Of a DNA stretch of 49,759 nucleotides, positions 46,001 to 49,759 are shown piece by piece. Source of the stretch: CAYSJU01 sp964431495 (lineage in GTDB: Bacteria; Omnitrophota; Gorgyraeia; Tantalellales; Tantalellaceae); contig CAYSJU010000014.1 in NCBI GenBank assembly GCA_964431495.1, forward strand, positions 1 through 49,759, read 5' to 3'. Position numbers and translations under genes: made by a program. A model generated the notes under the pieces. It searched no databases. It was not told where the DNA came from and saw only the letters and a list, made by a program, of their open reading frames with translations. The first letter of the stretch is position 1. The number at the start of each line of letters is the position of its first letter.

Positions 46001-46499
46001 GCTTTCCTTCTTTTTCGATTATCATATTATTCTCAGGGTCTGTCTCACTTACCTTTGGTGGTGTTTTTCTTGCGTAAGGAAGACAGAATGAGCTGCCTTC
46101 CTTATACAATTCCTGCCACTTGAACCTTGTGAAATCTATATGTGAGAGGTGCTTCATGATAAGCATTTTTAAACCTTCTTCGCTGATCTTGCTGCCATAG
46201 CGCTCCATGACCTGGGCTATCAAAAGGCTCAAATATACGAACCCTGTATCTTCCTGGAATGTATCGGTAGGCTCCAGCTTCGCTTTTTCATCCTGGTTTT
46301 CTACAAAGACAAACTCTCCGTTTCGTTTTTCGATCCTGACTATGGGATTGAATTTTGAGGAAGGCGAAAGAGTGTGATCACTATTCCGGGTTATTCCCGG
46401 TTGCGCGGCTGAAGAAATATCATTAAGCACGAACAGGCACACTATGCCTGATGCGACGGCTTTAAACCATAATCTCTTTGTAGTGAATATTTTTCTCAT
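28071..46499 (-). CDS. Giant multi-domain protein (6142 aa)
   Basis: One unbroken frame of 18.4 kb. The N-terminal helix (12-33) looks like a Sec signal or anchor, followed by LSPSSKFNPI (44-53). Domains in order, residues approximate: four transglutaminase-like repeats (150-850); a Kdo-transferase/GT30-like domain (1055-1460) with INATGLGEFN, SGNIKFD, AGSTHPGEHE and GSFGPVHAGHSPLEPANLAK; a CPBP-protease-like membrane domain (1490-1630); repeat array A, 8 copies (1640-2415); a sigma-70 region-2-like segment (2420-2640); a second CPBP-like domain (2660-2820); a DTGFHGSSARIL segment (~3120) recalling HAD/COG5610-like proteins; a kinase-like loop YIHGTPHHGN with NDF (~3500); winged helix 1 (4090-4200); repeat array B, 10 copies (4216-5166); sigma-like 2 with winged helix 2, then sigma-like 3 with winged helix 3 (5170-5740); GNAT-like (5745-5910); a C-terminal module shared with the 999-aa neighbour. 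No Shine-Dalgarno precedes the ATG. The overall function is unknown. Confidence 0.85.
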   Translation of the reverse strand: MRKIFTTKRLWFKAVASGIVCLFVLNDISSAAQPGITRNSDHTLSPSSKFNPIVRIEKRNGEFVFVENQDEKAKLEPTDTFQEDTGFVYLSLLIAQVMERYGSKISEEGLKMLIMKHLSHIDFTRFKWQELYKEGSSFCLPYARKTPPKVSETDPENNMIIEKEGKQIIYQTRENCDCLGFCEVHSPELLRLLTKKGIKGRVVKDKHVNHFWVETEEYVIDAYPEGAGDNYTELARSLGDETCIFVKKDSELAKRLYRGEEEKEMTMEALKAAENDKAYYRKRVSKISDIMEKGESLFYSYFEKEIAERGDPGFRTYREKLAWHLACAREDLETAIGKERQDLKEIALQARENCAGLGSRRLHSLELLRLLTRKGIAGRIVEHPEGIHAWVETDDFVIDLYPEGMVKERAGVALEPGEERLILVERNSDIANKYYTGRENFLLTMKAKEDAEDDVSFYKGRMHFIFGLIYGKHDSYFKRFDEKSAGVKRNRETKKSIDKIREHLETAEDKLETAVLKELSRIEQVKRPTEVSPPLDKTISGKEIEDIVLLTRSNCDGVGTCRTHSLELLRLLAKKRINGRIMALHHRSHFWVETDEYIIDAYPEGMGKGRTALARLRGDARFMILKKNSLLAKKLYKGEKNTLLTTRAIRWAKNDLENYSWRIKDLSGLLVKRVQSLDFDSIPAGGSEKKLLKEFSGHLEDLTRHLKNTIEKMKTALEQRRAPVLSDGIAGMGKDKLRWIMLQTRENCEGVDVCMGHSVELLRLLTKQGINGRVMNHVSDPHYWVETDKYILDAFPKGMGDERVALAERLGDKRFLIIEKDSGIARRFYRGEEDGSLTSLARRDAEDDVAHYRRRIREISIMISKGARIEFFEVDGVVDESDPAFRKHMQKLRIHRDRLLEGLERAMATRKTLQRKQRLILRFSLKADKPIEPLKQIPIPTGSGEAKVICEVLRDVDDYDDEVYPRPPPAEPEEREREQAIDADGIDPITDLPADPGALAKEPEQPDKKTDLSKEKRLIEFLRVIVVNAPEGLLAKVLYWILAVLHGIRYELHRALLNYAIEELPQKLLFLPKHIQRELEGEDIIWINATGLGEFNLAEPVMRELAERYPGCKIVLSCPYRTGIEQAREKFPDVQVVYTPYDIPLFLNRFFRKVNVRLLIMTERPGGLGLGCLKAVKRDGGKVIMVNGRVPRGVCLMDMAREKAYGAGKDEEFLKTIDLLLAQNREEARGFISQGALDSRTVISGNIKFDTSVITVEREEKQEFLRILGIGEDTPVIIAGSTHPGEHEIMLRAYKRLKERHPDLVLIIAPRQLEYTEAILANARTEFERSFKKTELAENTGARSPPPEVVILDTFGELRTLYGIATVAVVCGSFGPVHAGHSPLEPANLAKPIILGPNMEEFTAIVKMFLDSKGALQVQDEEDLIQSLELLLSNPDLRETYGENAYNILQENRGALKTTIQEIDKIYPSDSIDSAPEKGRVPPGMIGWIWQPLVKHHVISMEGVARWSFFLEEGIFSLFFLEFLPWFLAVTGFLEPTHMIFFYILSNFLYGMLHARLYKWNGDGVEDVGFASLYHKFGFMALGAVFRIGYLIPGLNPGAAMRIALVLHAVYNNLIAPHPRIDLPIGMAGTDSKDDLSGPGNILQEFRNMKRFSWKGTTKEEKRFMVETLADAAGKEAGALTVTAFNEQRPVFGGKSLGGIIAWATRVFHEENKAKALDALKKYLGIEPIYKKIDETEILQLFKEGTVQWKYATKEAKLHMVRTLARARSKEPEELRTTDFFRQIPEFNNKTLGGLSGWAREEFNCTGDAAALIALKKHLGIKAEPAQHMLDETEVIQTFRKRYLSWGVTTKEAKLLMVRELAKALNRSPGALRAVDFYRRISTFNNKTCVPLLSWARKEFGCEGSAEALIRLKEYLGIEEKPRLPQDIDETRVLEVFGKGSLRWDRTTKEAKLYMIESLAKALDKEPGTLNTRDFSKKIPEFGNKALRGLLVWSERKFKCRGEAEAVEKLKQYMGIEEMPQDIDETRVLEAFRKGSLRWDRTTKEAKRYMVEYLAKALGKEPAALHMSDFERKISEFNGKILSGLLAWTRRKFKYRGRAEALKRLKGYLDIEEEYPGMEEGPRPPQDIDETRVLELFKKGYLSWRRTTREAKLYMVERLAEALGKEPGGLTATDFRKRLPLFGGKVIEGLLRWAGRMFKNADLSEALRELKEYLDIEATTFGPGEEPQDIDETKVLQEFIKGDLPWSRTTEEARFYMVECLAKALGKEPGALYTSDFSRKIPEFGGKSLQGFLEWARRTKFKCARNAPALRKLKEHLGIDEIVIDIEDTEVLALFKKGILPWRRTTREAKLYMVNSLAVTLRKDPGELTGSDFLKKIPLFGGKSLGGLLLWTKKNFICSGSAEALRELKAFLGISDLARPRPVLELSYEDWETTKDILRSYPGCDNLPDTMEDILDSGINKEDMNSLAEDTQKGNYASYLILLFLADRLHSYCVKNLSARFNIPMYELLDMPFDYLKTLDTCIARYERSETSFRGYLYKSIFWGLYTHYKREKRLSSIITSAEEEERDRGVVRLDAVSLGQFEEAEQEPGLPVDKEGLPPLLKDLLEGYSVEEIAPIYGITDPDEIRDMEEQIWGRIAETPGLKKIFEDTGFNVDEKTQGKRKAGPPPGMIGWLFQPFIDGGIMTLETATRLSFLFEETIFSVFFLNLIPWFLSLTGGLYIGHMFVLFFVSNFIYGGLHTQLYRWGSDGKIHNTDSAGLLYHLGFMGLGMLFRVGYVIPGASSIGSLVFALVMHALYNNILAWGTGFVAAMIGPGGAGTPLLKDEVLRVLPEEDQKRIDAGARFCDHITNIGQLSAIDLDRLRTRPETFAFDNIPGKDVLELVERTREEGALLRWIDKSWGDRIFEFLDDKHELWKEVRMTPLFGSRIYYEAYKRGLRGAKQFKDLYSTVDELVDFLLFDDDQELSLRIAKTATALEAWGVKNMVSMSQTALDRIALYAQRDDDTETTRTAREFLSHFMDNLFNSAAMGHAFMLNRSIMEGYLYPKYAERKNVGVVYLLSGSAHLYKQALRIAEERGVDASRIHAVYLNRKIARNSPELLREYIKQEGLDKYDELVVVDTGFHGSSARILCDTLSTLPKRPQKIHTKLLYLNTDEEPYAYNNMTVAGFNNVLDLIGPDPWRKPHPDLLFITHLLDKSFPTPFRSPVRLERDPESGRIHPKLVPTELPVFSGIIEDSMKKGTEKFISENILYPEPVNKVWDQWLPDRAAENIRGQYRADFYFTKKTLEHFPEEVLERIRETATWEYFFPDKISGRRSAVLKLTEPVTVRGKKLKAVKVKAVCYRPEEKGEAGRPSLDRYEAPPSHILPTHEIQFEETGFMETPYISPRYRGFQSTEETLNEFNTTFGALQDDMPVNCVMGYGAYDPAHFGRARFGFVILGLEDEEDERFSHNAVDEIADKFEKDRGSVINMIATDVPLGEAQKRTMRETIEEYFRVYGEALRELHDGGYIHGTPHHGNVTVLREGDSHRAVFNDFAHGFIKRELSLNMTLGYQLKDLLTVAFDIKNNLSRGNILGDIHYHCGADYIKAFLEAYFHEFNLDGIGEINYERIQDILDRCGRGVPIQDVRDPISDAVKTILSKQSFHISDVELTFSDIHHQKIFDLGDILMEHKEELEVLKMTGVEKIYVEEADIPRPKLTYNKTGGFLRLILSTETNASQEEQLRTLLNLVNANITGVIGETERKAIGFRSDQIRLGNAFHRSRYLSLVYPVFEESYPILQLFCLGEHLLGLEEAEITQFLDLVKRDLRLDIELFRKTINEYRGFPIHEKFIALLSYVRSDRKNFPTLNSALGSLEKPDDEVAGDLAHIWGELNIVRLEGLMRGGDWKAARRFLNGVKDEGVMHIMMTGHITQQVITTINDPRSHFFYKAMLYSKVNPRERGRVFGPYEDNPEEFKIIKNVAEETGKITQIYRVKRLYLEGMHEEAAGALRTLVAGVKHPNIFMAMLVDFIGVEGVLDLMNILKDVDILWFFQSNFRPLNIPEIPLCMERTMRDERYRQVSDLIAVGIVDEEFRKKYHEFLKEKGFDPGSPPPGSLFGVFAYLCDNEITDPANALTIKEIADGLGLAFSTVENDLRGLYYHLHLVERPKGTRKDIKYYIPGPVRERADRILPVLGQFRGGYFKVAVLKGVYENEIKPLLSDMEPEEGPDEGEEEEGKVGPDEVLRLFQTGRVFWEETTRAARLLMVNKLAEATGKEPGALSVDDFRKEKPAVFKGKTLIGLLEWAKRKFNCKNNTEAVKALKEHLGLEEKKRMTDEDEILQTFKKGNVHWGNTTKEAKLFMVNKLADALDKKPGALTVSDLHGKRPVFGDKGLGGLLDWAVKEFKCKSADEGLRALKKYFDIKEITEDIDETTVLERFKSGRLSWERTTKEARLFMFKELAGHLNTDPWMLTTPDFKRRIPELGNKTLKGLLGWGRKRFECRTDEKALEELKGYLQIKETIKEIINEATALELLKEGKLVWDKVNKGIKLFMFKKLTEHLKKKPRFLVPRDFQRKVPELNNRNFYGLIYWAKREFDRDNDTEGLRVLKGYLEIKDLSLLIDEDDVFRMLNMGLIRWDRTTREAKLLVLNTLAGALDKRPEELTTYDLQRSMPEFGGKSLAGILEWAKKKFKCENYDKALTRLKRYLDTAGKIGMVDETGVLQSFIEVPDFRWSNTTRKAKLSMVNKLAAALGRRPGALFKEDLDRLIPELGNKPLDGLLLWAKKEFECPDKDTALSVLKQYLGIKDDFMGIDKPDVLRLFKTGMIPWSNTTKEAKLHMLQMLAKALGKKPKDLTTPDFLKKIPEFNDKNLGSLLIWSRHRFECSGPVEALKALKKYFGIEEMKTRIDETNVLDLHKAGQISWDRATKKAKLFMVRELAKALEKAPGALTTGDFQKRISGFGNRSLAGLLSWAKKEFGEKEPSLALRALKEYLGIKDLLTSVPETISEKDVLALFKRERLPWVNTTKSAKLFMVKELATALKKDPGALLTSDFRKKPQVFGGKSLSGVLEWAKKRFSCAEKPALKKLKEYLGIAVREKYITRENVLQLIKSGGVKWSKTTQDAMVHILQQLGKALNKKAGELVGADFRKKIPEFNNRNLLGLYTWAKREFGGLDSDETVRRLKEYLGIPDIVPPEPTLTISYEDWEAAKDILRNYEGADDLPDSLDRVLESRVSKEDINLLAADAQRGNSASYFILLGIAERVYRYWMGVFGRRLNISVNILSRMPFDYMDLLDKCILRFDPQGNFLGYINIRIKGGLYDFYERELQLRAIATLGEDGRLAPREVDIDRISLERYEDEDEPYEGSLHGVFGFLRDRGAIGLDKALTADKIAEGMGLSYWTIRDDLSKLYYHLHLLDRDKREGSGKLTKYYIPEFLENAVDNVLPILARFKGKDLHPKPMRLQEVYRKEIDPILKKMPVIEFSVQDWDRTKDILSQYKEAKKLPESMDDLLDVDIAGKDVDSLAMDAQAGNSASLFVLLGLAGRMCSYFTRVWGEDLDIATAVLNKIPYDYMAVVDICLATWAPDRGPFMVYLDKSIKWGLYYFYMSEFEHKLYMPLDTMGRVMHRETGRYSATAAGRKKARTEGPSELPADGSLYGVFTYLCDNGITGPDVAFSGQEIAGLIGRSHETIKYDLRGLYYHLHLIERSKGTGKDAEYFIPESVRNKASEILPILARFKGKDRRPKVAHLKKVYQEEIEPILEPSLVVLKNDKEPKYMVGLSVMNGLELNEQERTKVSESLERWLRYEGWPKAAHHGDIESYIGYLKDNARERLADLYFVLSEDGKETEGYADLEITPFISMMEIAPWNRVKPADGKKYIGVGAELRAFAIRRLMEKYGDRLYDDNHVGKLIALGFREPAALDIFDYREEIDRGTVERYLRGQDMRREEFIREYGFKKTVDEREEPRVDVDREKKGVQDFIDAVIVQVDEAKARGEKIMVGIDTTWIPDTQVSAIQGLLNRLSHLSRKKGLDNLIIIRSKGERLAGVLLKERDKKGIPLSNIVILGGQNVLASKAFDELRKSDKEKKGAFFAEVALPESFPEYSYIRLLDMLTISLKLAFGEPVSLDNPFMDISKLGDRVFRFIPRAEPLEFEELKKIYEGQRQAIVAA
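31003..33845 (-). repeat. Repeat array B: ten ~95-residue units
   Basis: Ten tandem protein repeats, each following the pattern L-x-x-F-x-x-G-x-x-x-W-x-x-T-T-K-x-A-K-L-x-M-V-x-x-L-A, then P-G-x-L-x-x-x-D-F-x-K-K-x-P-x-F, then G-L-L-x-W-A-K-K-x-F, then A-L-x-x-L-K-x-Y-L-G-I, then a D-E-T linker. Identity between units is modest at DNA level, so they are old. The core (LA-x-AL-x-K-x-P with L-x-x-x-D-F and a following W-A) has some resemblance to HNH-associated or MrpR-type helical repeats, but I cannot assign a family. Confidence 0.85.
39250..41565 (-). repeat. Repeat array A: eight ~95-residue units
   Basis: Eight tandem copies of the unit also seen in array B, for example units opening LRWDRTTKEAKLYMIESLAK and LSWRRTTREAKLYMVERLAE. 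Neighbouring units 4 and 5 share the longest identical stretch (GSLRWDRTTKEAK), which suggests recent duplication of one unit. Linkers vary from about 10 to 25 residues and often contain P-Q-D-I-D-E-T. Confidence 0.85.
44100..46005 (-). repeat. Four transglutaminase-like repeats in the giant protein
   Basis: Each ~190-residue unit has ENC-x-G, then C-x2-H-S-x-E-L-L-R-L-L-x3-G-I-x-G-R, then H-[FAY]-W-V-E-T and [IL]-D-x-[YF]-P, followed by a helical linker with [NDY]-F-Y-[KR]. The spacing of Cys to G-I matches transglutaminase cores. Units 1, 3 and 4 keep the Cys. Unit 2 has Arg (GLGSRRLHS, near 45420-45440). Confidence 0.78.
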
Positions 46500-46545
46500 A
46501 TAATATTATTTTTATTTTAAGATTGATAATATACAAAAGCATTGC

Positions 46546-46575
46546 ATTATAACATAGAAAAGCCAGATAAATCAA
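46546..46575 (-). promoter_or_regulatory. Candidate promoter of the giant gene
   Basis: On the minus strand TTGATT (complement of 46570-46575), 18 nt, TATAAT (complement of 46546-46551), about 47 nt before the start codon in an AT-rich leader without Shine-Dalgarno. Confidence 0.55.
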
Positions 46576-46639
46576 CAAAAGGCCATCTTCCTTTTTTTAA
46601 ATTAACATTACCCCTAGCCATTCTGCCTATTCAATACCC

Positions 46640-46695
46640 TTTACCTACTTCCACCTACGAGGTGGGTACCCACCTCGTAGGTGGAAGTAGGTAAA
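46640..46695. repeat. Perfect 56-bp palindrome
   Basis: Two 28-base arms, beginning TTTACCTACTTCCACCTACG and centred on GGGT|ACCC at 46667/46668, match with no mismatch and no spacer. Each arm itself contains a smaller inverted repeat (CCACCT-ACG-AGGTGG and CCACCT-CGT-AGGTGG). No T-run follows on either strand. It lies between the two large minus-strand genes. Confidence 0.95.
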
Positions 46696-46740
46696 TCTTA
46701 TCCATAACTTATTGTTTTGGAATATGTTAGACAAAACGTC

Positions 46741-49740
46741 TTATGCCGCTTGCAGGAAGGTGCTTATAATCTTATAGATGTGGTGGAGTTCGTCGTATTC
46801 AAAAGGTTCTGCGGGTTTCAGGATGATCGTAACGATTTTTTTATCTATATATAAAGCCTGTATTTTCTCTTCGGATAGCTCCTCAACGTTCACTGATCTA
46901 TACAGGGATATCAGTTTATCGGTATCATATTTCGACACCCCCCTGTAGTGCAATGCCTTTGCCAGGGTGAACAGGGTAACTTCAACCAGGGGATAATATC
47001 CCATCATATCGATCCTGGAATCGTCAACATATGTTATTATGGCTTCCCCCTCAAATCCCAGGCATTTTTCTTTATTTGAATCCTCTGTTATCATAATAAC
47101 ATTGGACATTTTGACCTTTATTCCGTCTTTGCCTTCTCCGGTGTATTCCTGCACCTCATCGGCTAATCTTCCGCCGCGGCGTTTTATGATGATCAGGTTC
47201 TGCAGGATCGTTTTTAATTTTTCATCACTCTTCATGTTATATATATCCTTCAAAAGGGTCCTTACCAATCTTTCAGTTCCTTCTTTGCCAAGGTTCTCAT
47301 CCAATGCGAGCAATACCTTTTCACCGTTCTCAAGACTCAGCGCAAGATCGATCATGGCGCAACTGAAACCACCTGTTGCTGTCTTTGCTCTTTCCTCATA
47401 TCTTGCGATCAGCTTTAACCTTTCCCTCCCCTCTTGCGTCAGGCTGTATTCATGGCCCTTTCCATAACGGTACGGCCCTTTCTTCAAATGTCCCCTTTCC
47501 TCAAGCTTTTTTCTACCCCTTCTAATAGTAGAATCCGCGACCTTTGGTTTGACCGTTTCCTTATAATCACCAATCACATGAGCATCTTGTAGTTCCTTAT
47601 GTTCACCAACCGCGGCCAGGTAATCCGCCGGGCTTCCGCCCGGCTTGAAGTTTCTCGTGTCAGGATGTACTGCGATATGACTGGCAGCAGGTTCTGATGG
47701 GCCATCCTGTTCCGGGCTTTGAGAGGACTGCTCTTCGTCCGGCACTTTTTTAAATCCAAAATAGATTGTAGGCACATACGCTGCCGCACCTATCAAGAGA
47801 GTAAGAAGACTGACATGGAAAGGAAAGTAAGCAAGATTATAGAGGACCGCCAACGGCAGTAGAATTTTGGCCAATTTCTTCATCCGCATCGGTCTCCCAA
47901 CATCGGTCGCTTTATTGACAATATATGACACAAAATTATAGAGGACTTGCAGAGGAAATACCATTCCGGTTCGTTTCTTCATCTCTATTGGTTGCCCGGA
48001 AGTCTTTTTATTGACCAGATAGAACATATAGATAGCAAATGGAGGCTGTAAACCTCCCACAAGAATGGTCTTAGCCGTAAGACCTATTGGAAGAGAGAAT
48101 AACATCCCTAACCCGATTACCCAGTATGGAAATGACCGGACAGATAGTTCCCTGAACAGAAAAAATTTCTCTCGCAATATATCTTTTATCACAGAAAGTT
48201 TTCTCTCTCCCGTGAAACGTTTTTCCGTCAAACCAGTGATAAGACCATGGAGCGGAAAGATGATCAAAGAGGAAAAAGTAGCAGACACTAACTGATCGGC
48301 AACACCTGTGAGAAAATCCGGCAGAAAACTCGTCCATGTAACAAAAGTCAGCGACCAGAACCAACTGAATAATACACTAGTTAAAAAGAAGACCAGTCCG
48401 ATTGTGGCCCAGTTAAAACCCAACTTTTTCTCGGGCTGCAAGTTTCTTTCATTTTTCAAATTCATATACTGCCCGCAGATCTCTCCCATGGTCATGAAAG
48501 TCACAAAACCCAGGCTTTTACTCAGGGTCGCATGGTTCATAAATCCCGGTATGGTAACAAACTTCAGCATATTTGCTAAGGGGATCGGGGGGAGGACCTG
48601 AAGAACTGTGATAACTGCAATTATAATTGAGCCAACAATTGTAATAAACCTTAAACTTAGAACATGTGGAGTTTTATCCGGAATATCTGCCGGTGGAGCT
48701 TCATCTTCATGCCCTTCTCCTTCGGCGCCAAGATCTCTCTCCTCAACTTCCTTTAAATCCTTGAACCTCATCGTTGATATAACCTTAGAAATCTCGGGGT
48801 ATTCTTCTGGCAGATCTATAATTTTTCCCGTATTGCGCCAATTTTCATAAGCTTTATCAATTTTTTCATTAAAAGAATGTGGGAGACCGCATTTGACAGC
48901 CAGCTCGTGAACAAGAATTTTAACTATGTCATCATGGGTATCCTGCGGAATATTGATGTGGTTATTACTCGTGTGGGCTCTGTCGATAGATATGGGGAAA
49001 TATCTTTCCGTCCTGCCTGTTTTAACGGCAAGGAGAGTTGTGCTGGGAACCATCGTTACGGTGCCGGGCAGACTCATGAATTGACTGGCTTCCCGGATAA
49101 ACTCTCCCCGTGGATCAGCTCCAAGCAGCACAAGGAACATCAATGCGTTTTCTTTTAATCTATCAGAGACGGGCAAGAGATTGGTTTCCCAACCGTGGGT
49201 GATAGCGAGTGGCGTGTCATATTCCTGCTCGTGAGTAACCTTTTTCTCTTCTTTAGCGGTCCTTTTCCGGTGGGCAATAGATCCTTTTGCTTTTATCTTT
49301 TCAAATTCTTTATTCGTGAATACGGTTATTTGAGGAATTTCAGGACTTTCATCCAGGGTGACATACACGTAATATAACGATCCATTGATCCTGCAGGGAA
49401 TAATATACTCTTCTTCGGTCCGCAGTAACGCGGTAAGTCCCTCTTCGTTTTTGCGGGAAAATTCAAAGGTAATATTTATGTTCTCATTGCTTATTGCGGC
49501 GTTGACATCTCCGGGGATAGATTCGAACCCCTCAAAGTTCTTCGCGAGACACAGGCTGTAATATTTTATTATCCCGATATCCCTGATCTCTACGCTGTGC
49601 AGCGGATTGAAAATAGACTGCACGGCAAGCGTCATCCTGTCAGGATAGGCCCATGCAATAGTGTTGAACAGGAAGAGGCATGCCACGCTTATAGCTATAC
49701 TCTTGATCCAGATCCCATATTTATTGTGATGTTTGTTCAT
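46741..49740 (-). CDS. Large membrane protein related to the giant protein at both ends (999 aa)
   Basis: N-terminal signal-like helix (14-32), then LAVQSIFNPL (38-47), the same motif as in the giant protein. Residues 50-330 form a soluble domain with VHELAVKCGLPHSFNEKI (277-294), perhaps a relic of an HE-type metal site. An acidic linker (333-355) precedes about eight hydrophobic helices (362-665). Part of this, TLSKSLGFVTFMTMGEICGQ and GVADQLVSATFSSLIIFPLH, recalls the Mpv17/PMP22 family. A ~31-residue tandem duplication lies at 573-636 (pattern Y-x-V-N-K...M-K-K...P-L-x-V-L-Y-N). A winged-helix segment spans 712-775 (STIRRGRKKLEERGHLKKG). The final ~200 residues match the giant's C-terminus (LxNLIIIxxxGxRLA, then AEPxExxEL). 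No Shine-Dalgarno is seen. Function unknown. Confidence 0.8.
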   Translation of the reverse strand: MNKHHNKYGIWIKSIAISVACLFLFNTIAWAYPDRMTLAVQSIFNPLHSVEIRDIGIIKYYSLCLAKNFEGFESIPGDVNAAISNENINITFEFSRKNEEGLTALLRTEEEYIIPCRINGSLYYVYVTLDESPEIPQITVFTNKEFEKIKAKGSIAHRKRTAKEEKKVTHEQEYDTPLAITHGWETNLLPVSDRLKENALMFLVLLGADPRGEFIREASQFMSLPGTVTMVPSTTLLAVKTGRTERYFPISIDRAHTSNNHINIPQDTHDDIVKILVHELAVKCGLPHSFNEKIDKAYENWRNTGKIIDLPEEYPEISKVISTMRFKDLKEVEERDLGAEGEGHEDEAPPADIPDKTPHVLSLRFITIVGSIIIAVITVLQVLPPIPLANMLKFVTIPGFMNHATLSKSLGFVTFMTMGEICGQYMNLKNERNLQPEKKLGFNWATIGLVFFLTSVLFSWFWSLTFVTWTSFLPDFLTGVADQLVSATFSSLIIFPLHGLITGLTEKRFTGERKLSVIKDILREKFFLFRELSVRSFPYWVIGLGMLFSLPIGLTAKTILVGGLQPPFAIYMFYLVNKKTSGQPIEMKKRTGMVFPLQVLYNFVSYIVNKATDVGRPMRMKKLAKILLPLAVLYNLAYFPFHVSLLTLLIGAAAYVPTIYFGFKKVPDEEQSSQSPEQDGPSEPAASHIAVHPDTRNFKPGGSPADYLAAVGEHKELQDAHVIGDYKETVKPKVADSTIRRGRKKLEERGHLKKGPYRYGKGHEYSLTQEGRERLKLIARYEERAKTATGGFSCAMIDLALSLENGEKVLLALDENLGKEGTERLVRTLLKDIYNMKSDEKLKTILQNLIIIKRRGGRLADEVQEYTGEGKDGIKVKMSNVIMITEDSNKEKCLGFEGEAIITYVDDSRIDMMGYYPLVEVTLFTLAKALHYRGVSKYDTDKLISLYRSVNVEELSEEKIQALYIDKKIVTIILKPAEPFEYDELHHIYKIISTFLQAA

Positions 49741-49759
49741 ATAGTCATTACATTTGTTT

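Overview
The window looks like a chromosomal contig from an uncultivated bacterium, most likely Candidatus Omnitrophota. This is an inference. It rests on two very large ORFs (6142 and 999 codons) that both open with a signal-like helix followed by an L-x3-S-x-F-N-P-[IL] motif, on the mixture of GT30, transglutaminase, winged-helix and novel repeat domains inside them, and on a general Gram-negative gene content (RND efflux, TolC). There is one 100-N scaffold gap (10272-10371). No transposase, integrase, CRISPR array or rRNA was seen.

Positions 526-13114 (minus strand) read as one unit. A degenerate ROK-family regulator and a small zinc-ribbon protein are followed by a complete tripartite efflux system: a TPR/coiled-coil-extended TolC-like protein, a membrane-fusion protein with a long lysine-rich cytoplasmic head, and two consecutive RND pumps. 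The second pump carries an extra hydrophobic insertion. Positions 13421-14501 hold two small unidentified membrane proteins.

Positions 14640-19039 (plus strand) hold housekeeping and small exported genes: the YchF GTPase, tRNA-Glu(CUC) with a near-consensus promoter, a SYLF-domain lipoprotein-like gene, a secreted hypothetical protein, an ATP-type phosphofructokinase and a two-helix HAMP-like protein. tRNA-Leu(GAG) and a sirtuin follow on the minus strand.

Positions 19251-28062 form a divergent glycerol locus. On the minus strand glpK leads a monoacylglycerol-lipase-like hydrolase, a TMTC-like TPR membrane protein and the sirtuin. On the plus strand lie a type-II glycerol-3-phosphate dehydrogenase, an FAD/NAD oxidoreductase, a DUF1667 protein and a glycerol facilitator. 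The two promoters overlap at their -10 boxes and share 11-bp direct repeats. The set could release glycerol from lipid, import it, phosphorylate it and oxidise it.

Positions 28071-49740 (minus strand) hold the most unusual content. The 6142-residue protein contains four transglutaminase-like repeats, a Kdo-transferase-like (GT30) domain, two CPBP-protease-like membrane domains, two arrays (8 and 10 copies) of an unfamiliar ~95-residue repeat, three sigma-70-region-2-like segments, three winged helices, a kinase-like loop and a GNAT-like region. It shares its N-terminal motif and C-terminal module with the neighbouring 999-residue membrane protein. A perfect 56-bp palindrome lies between the two genes.
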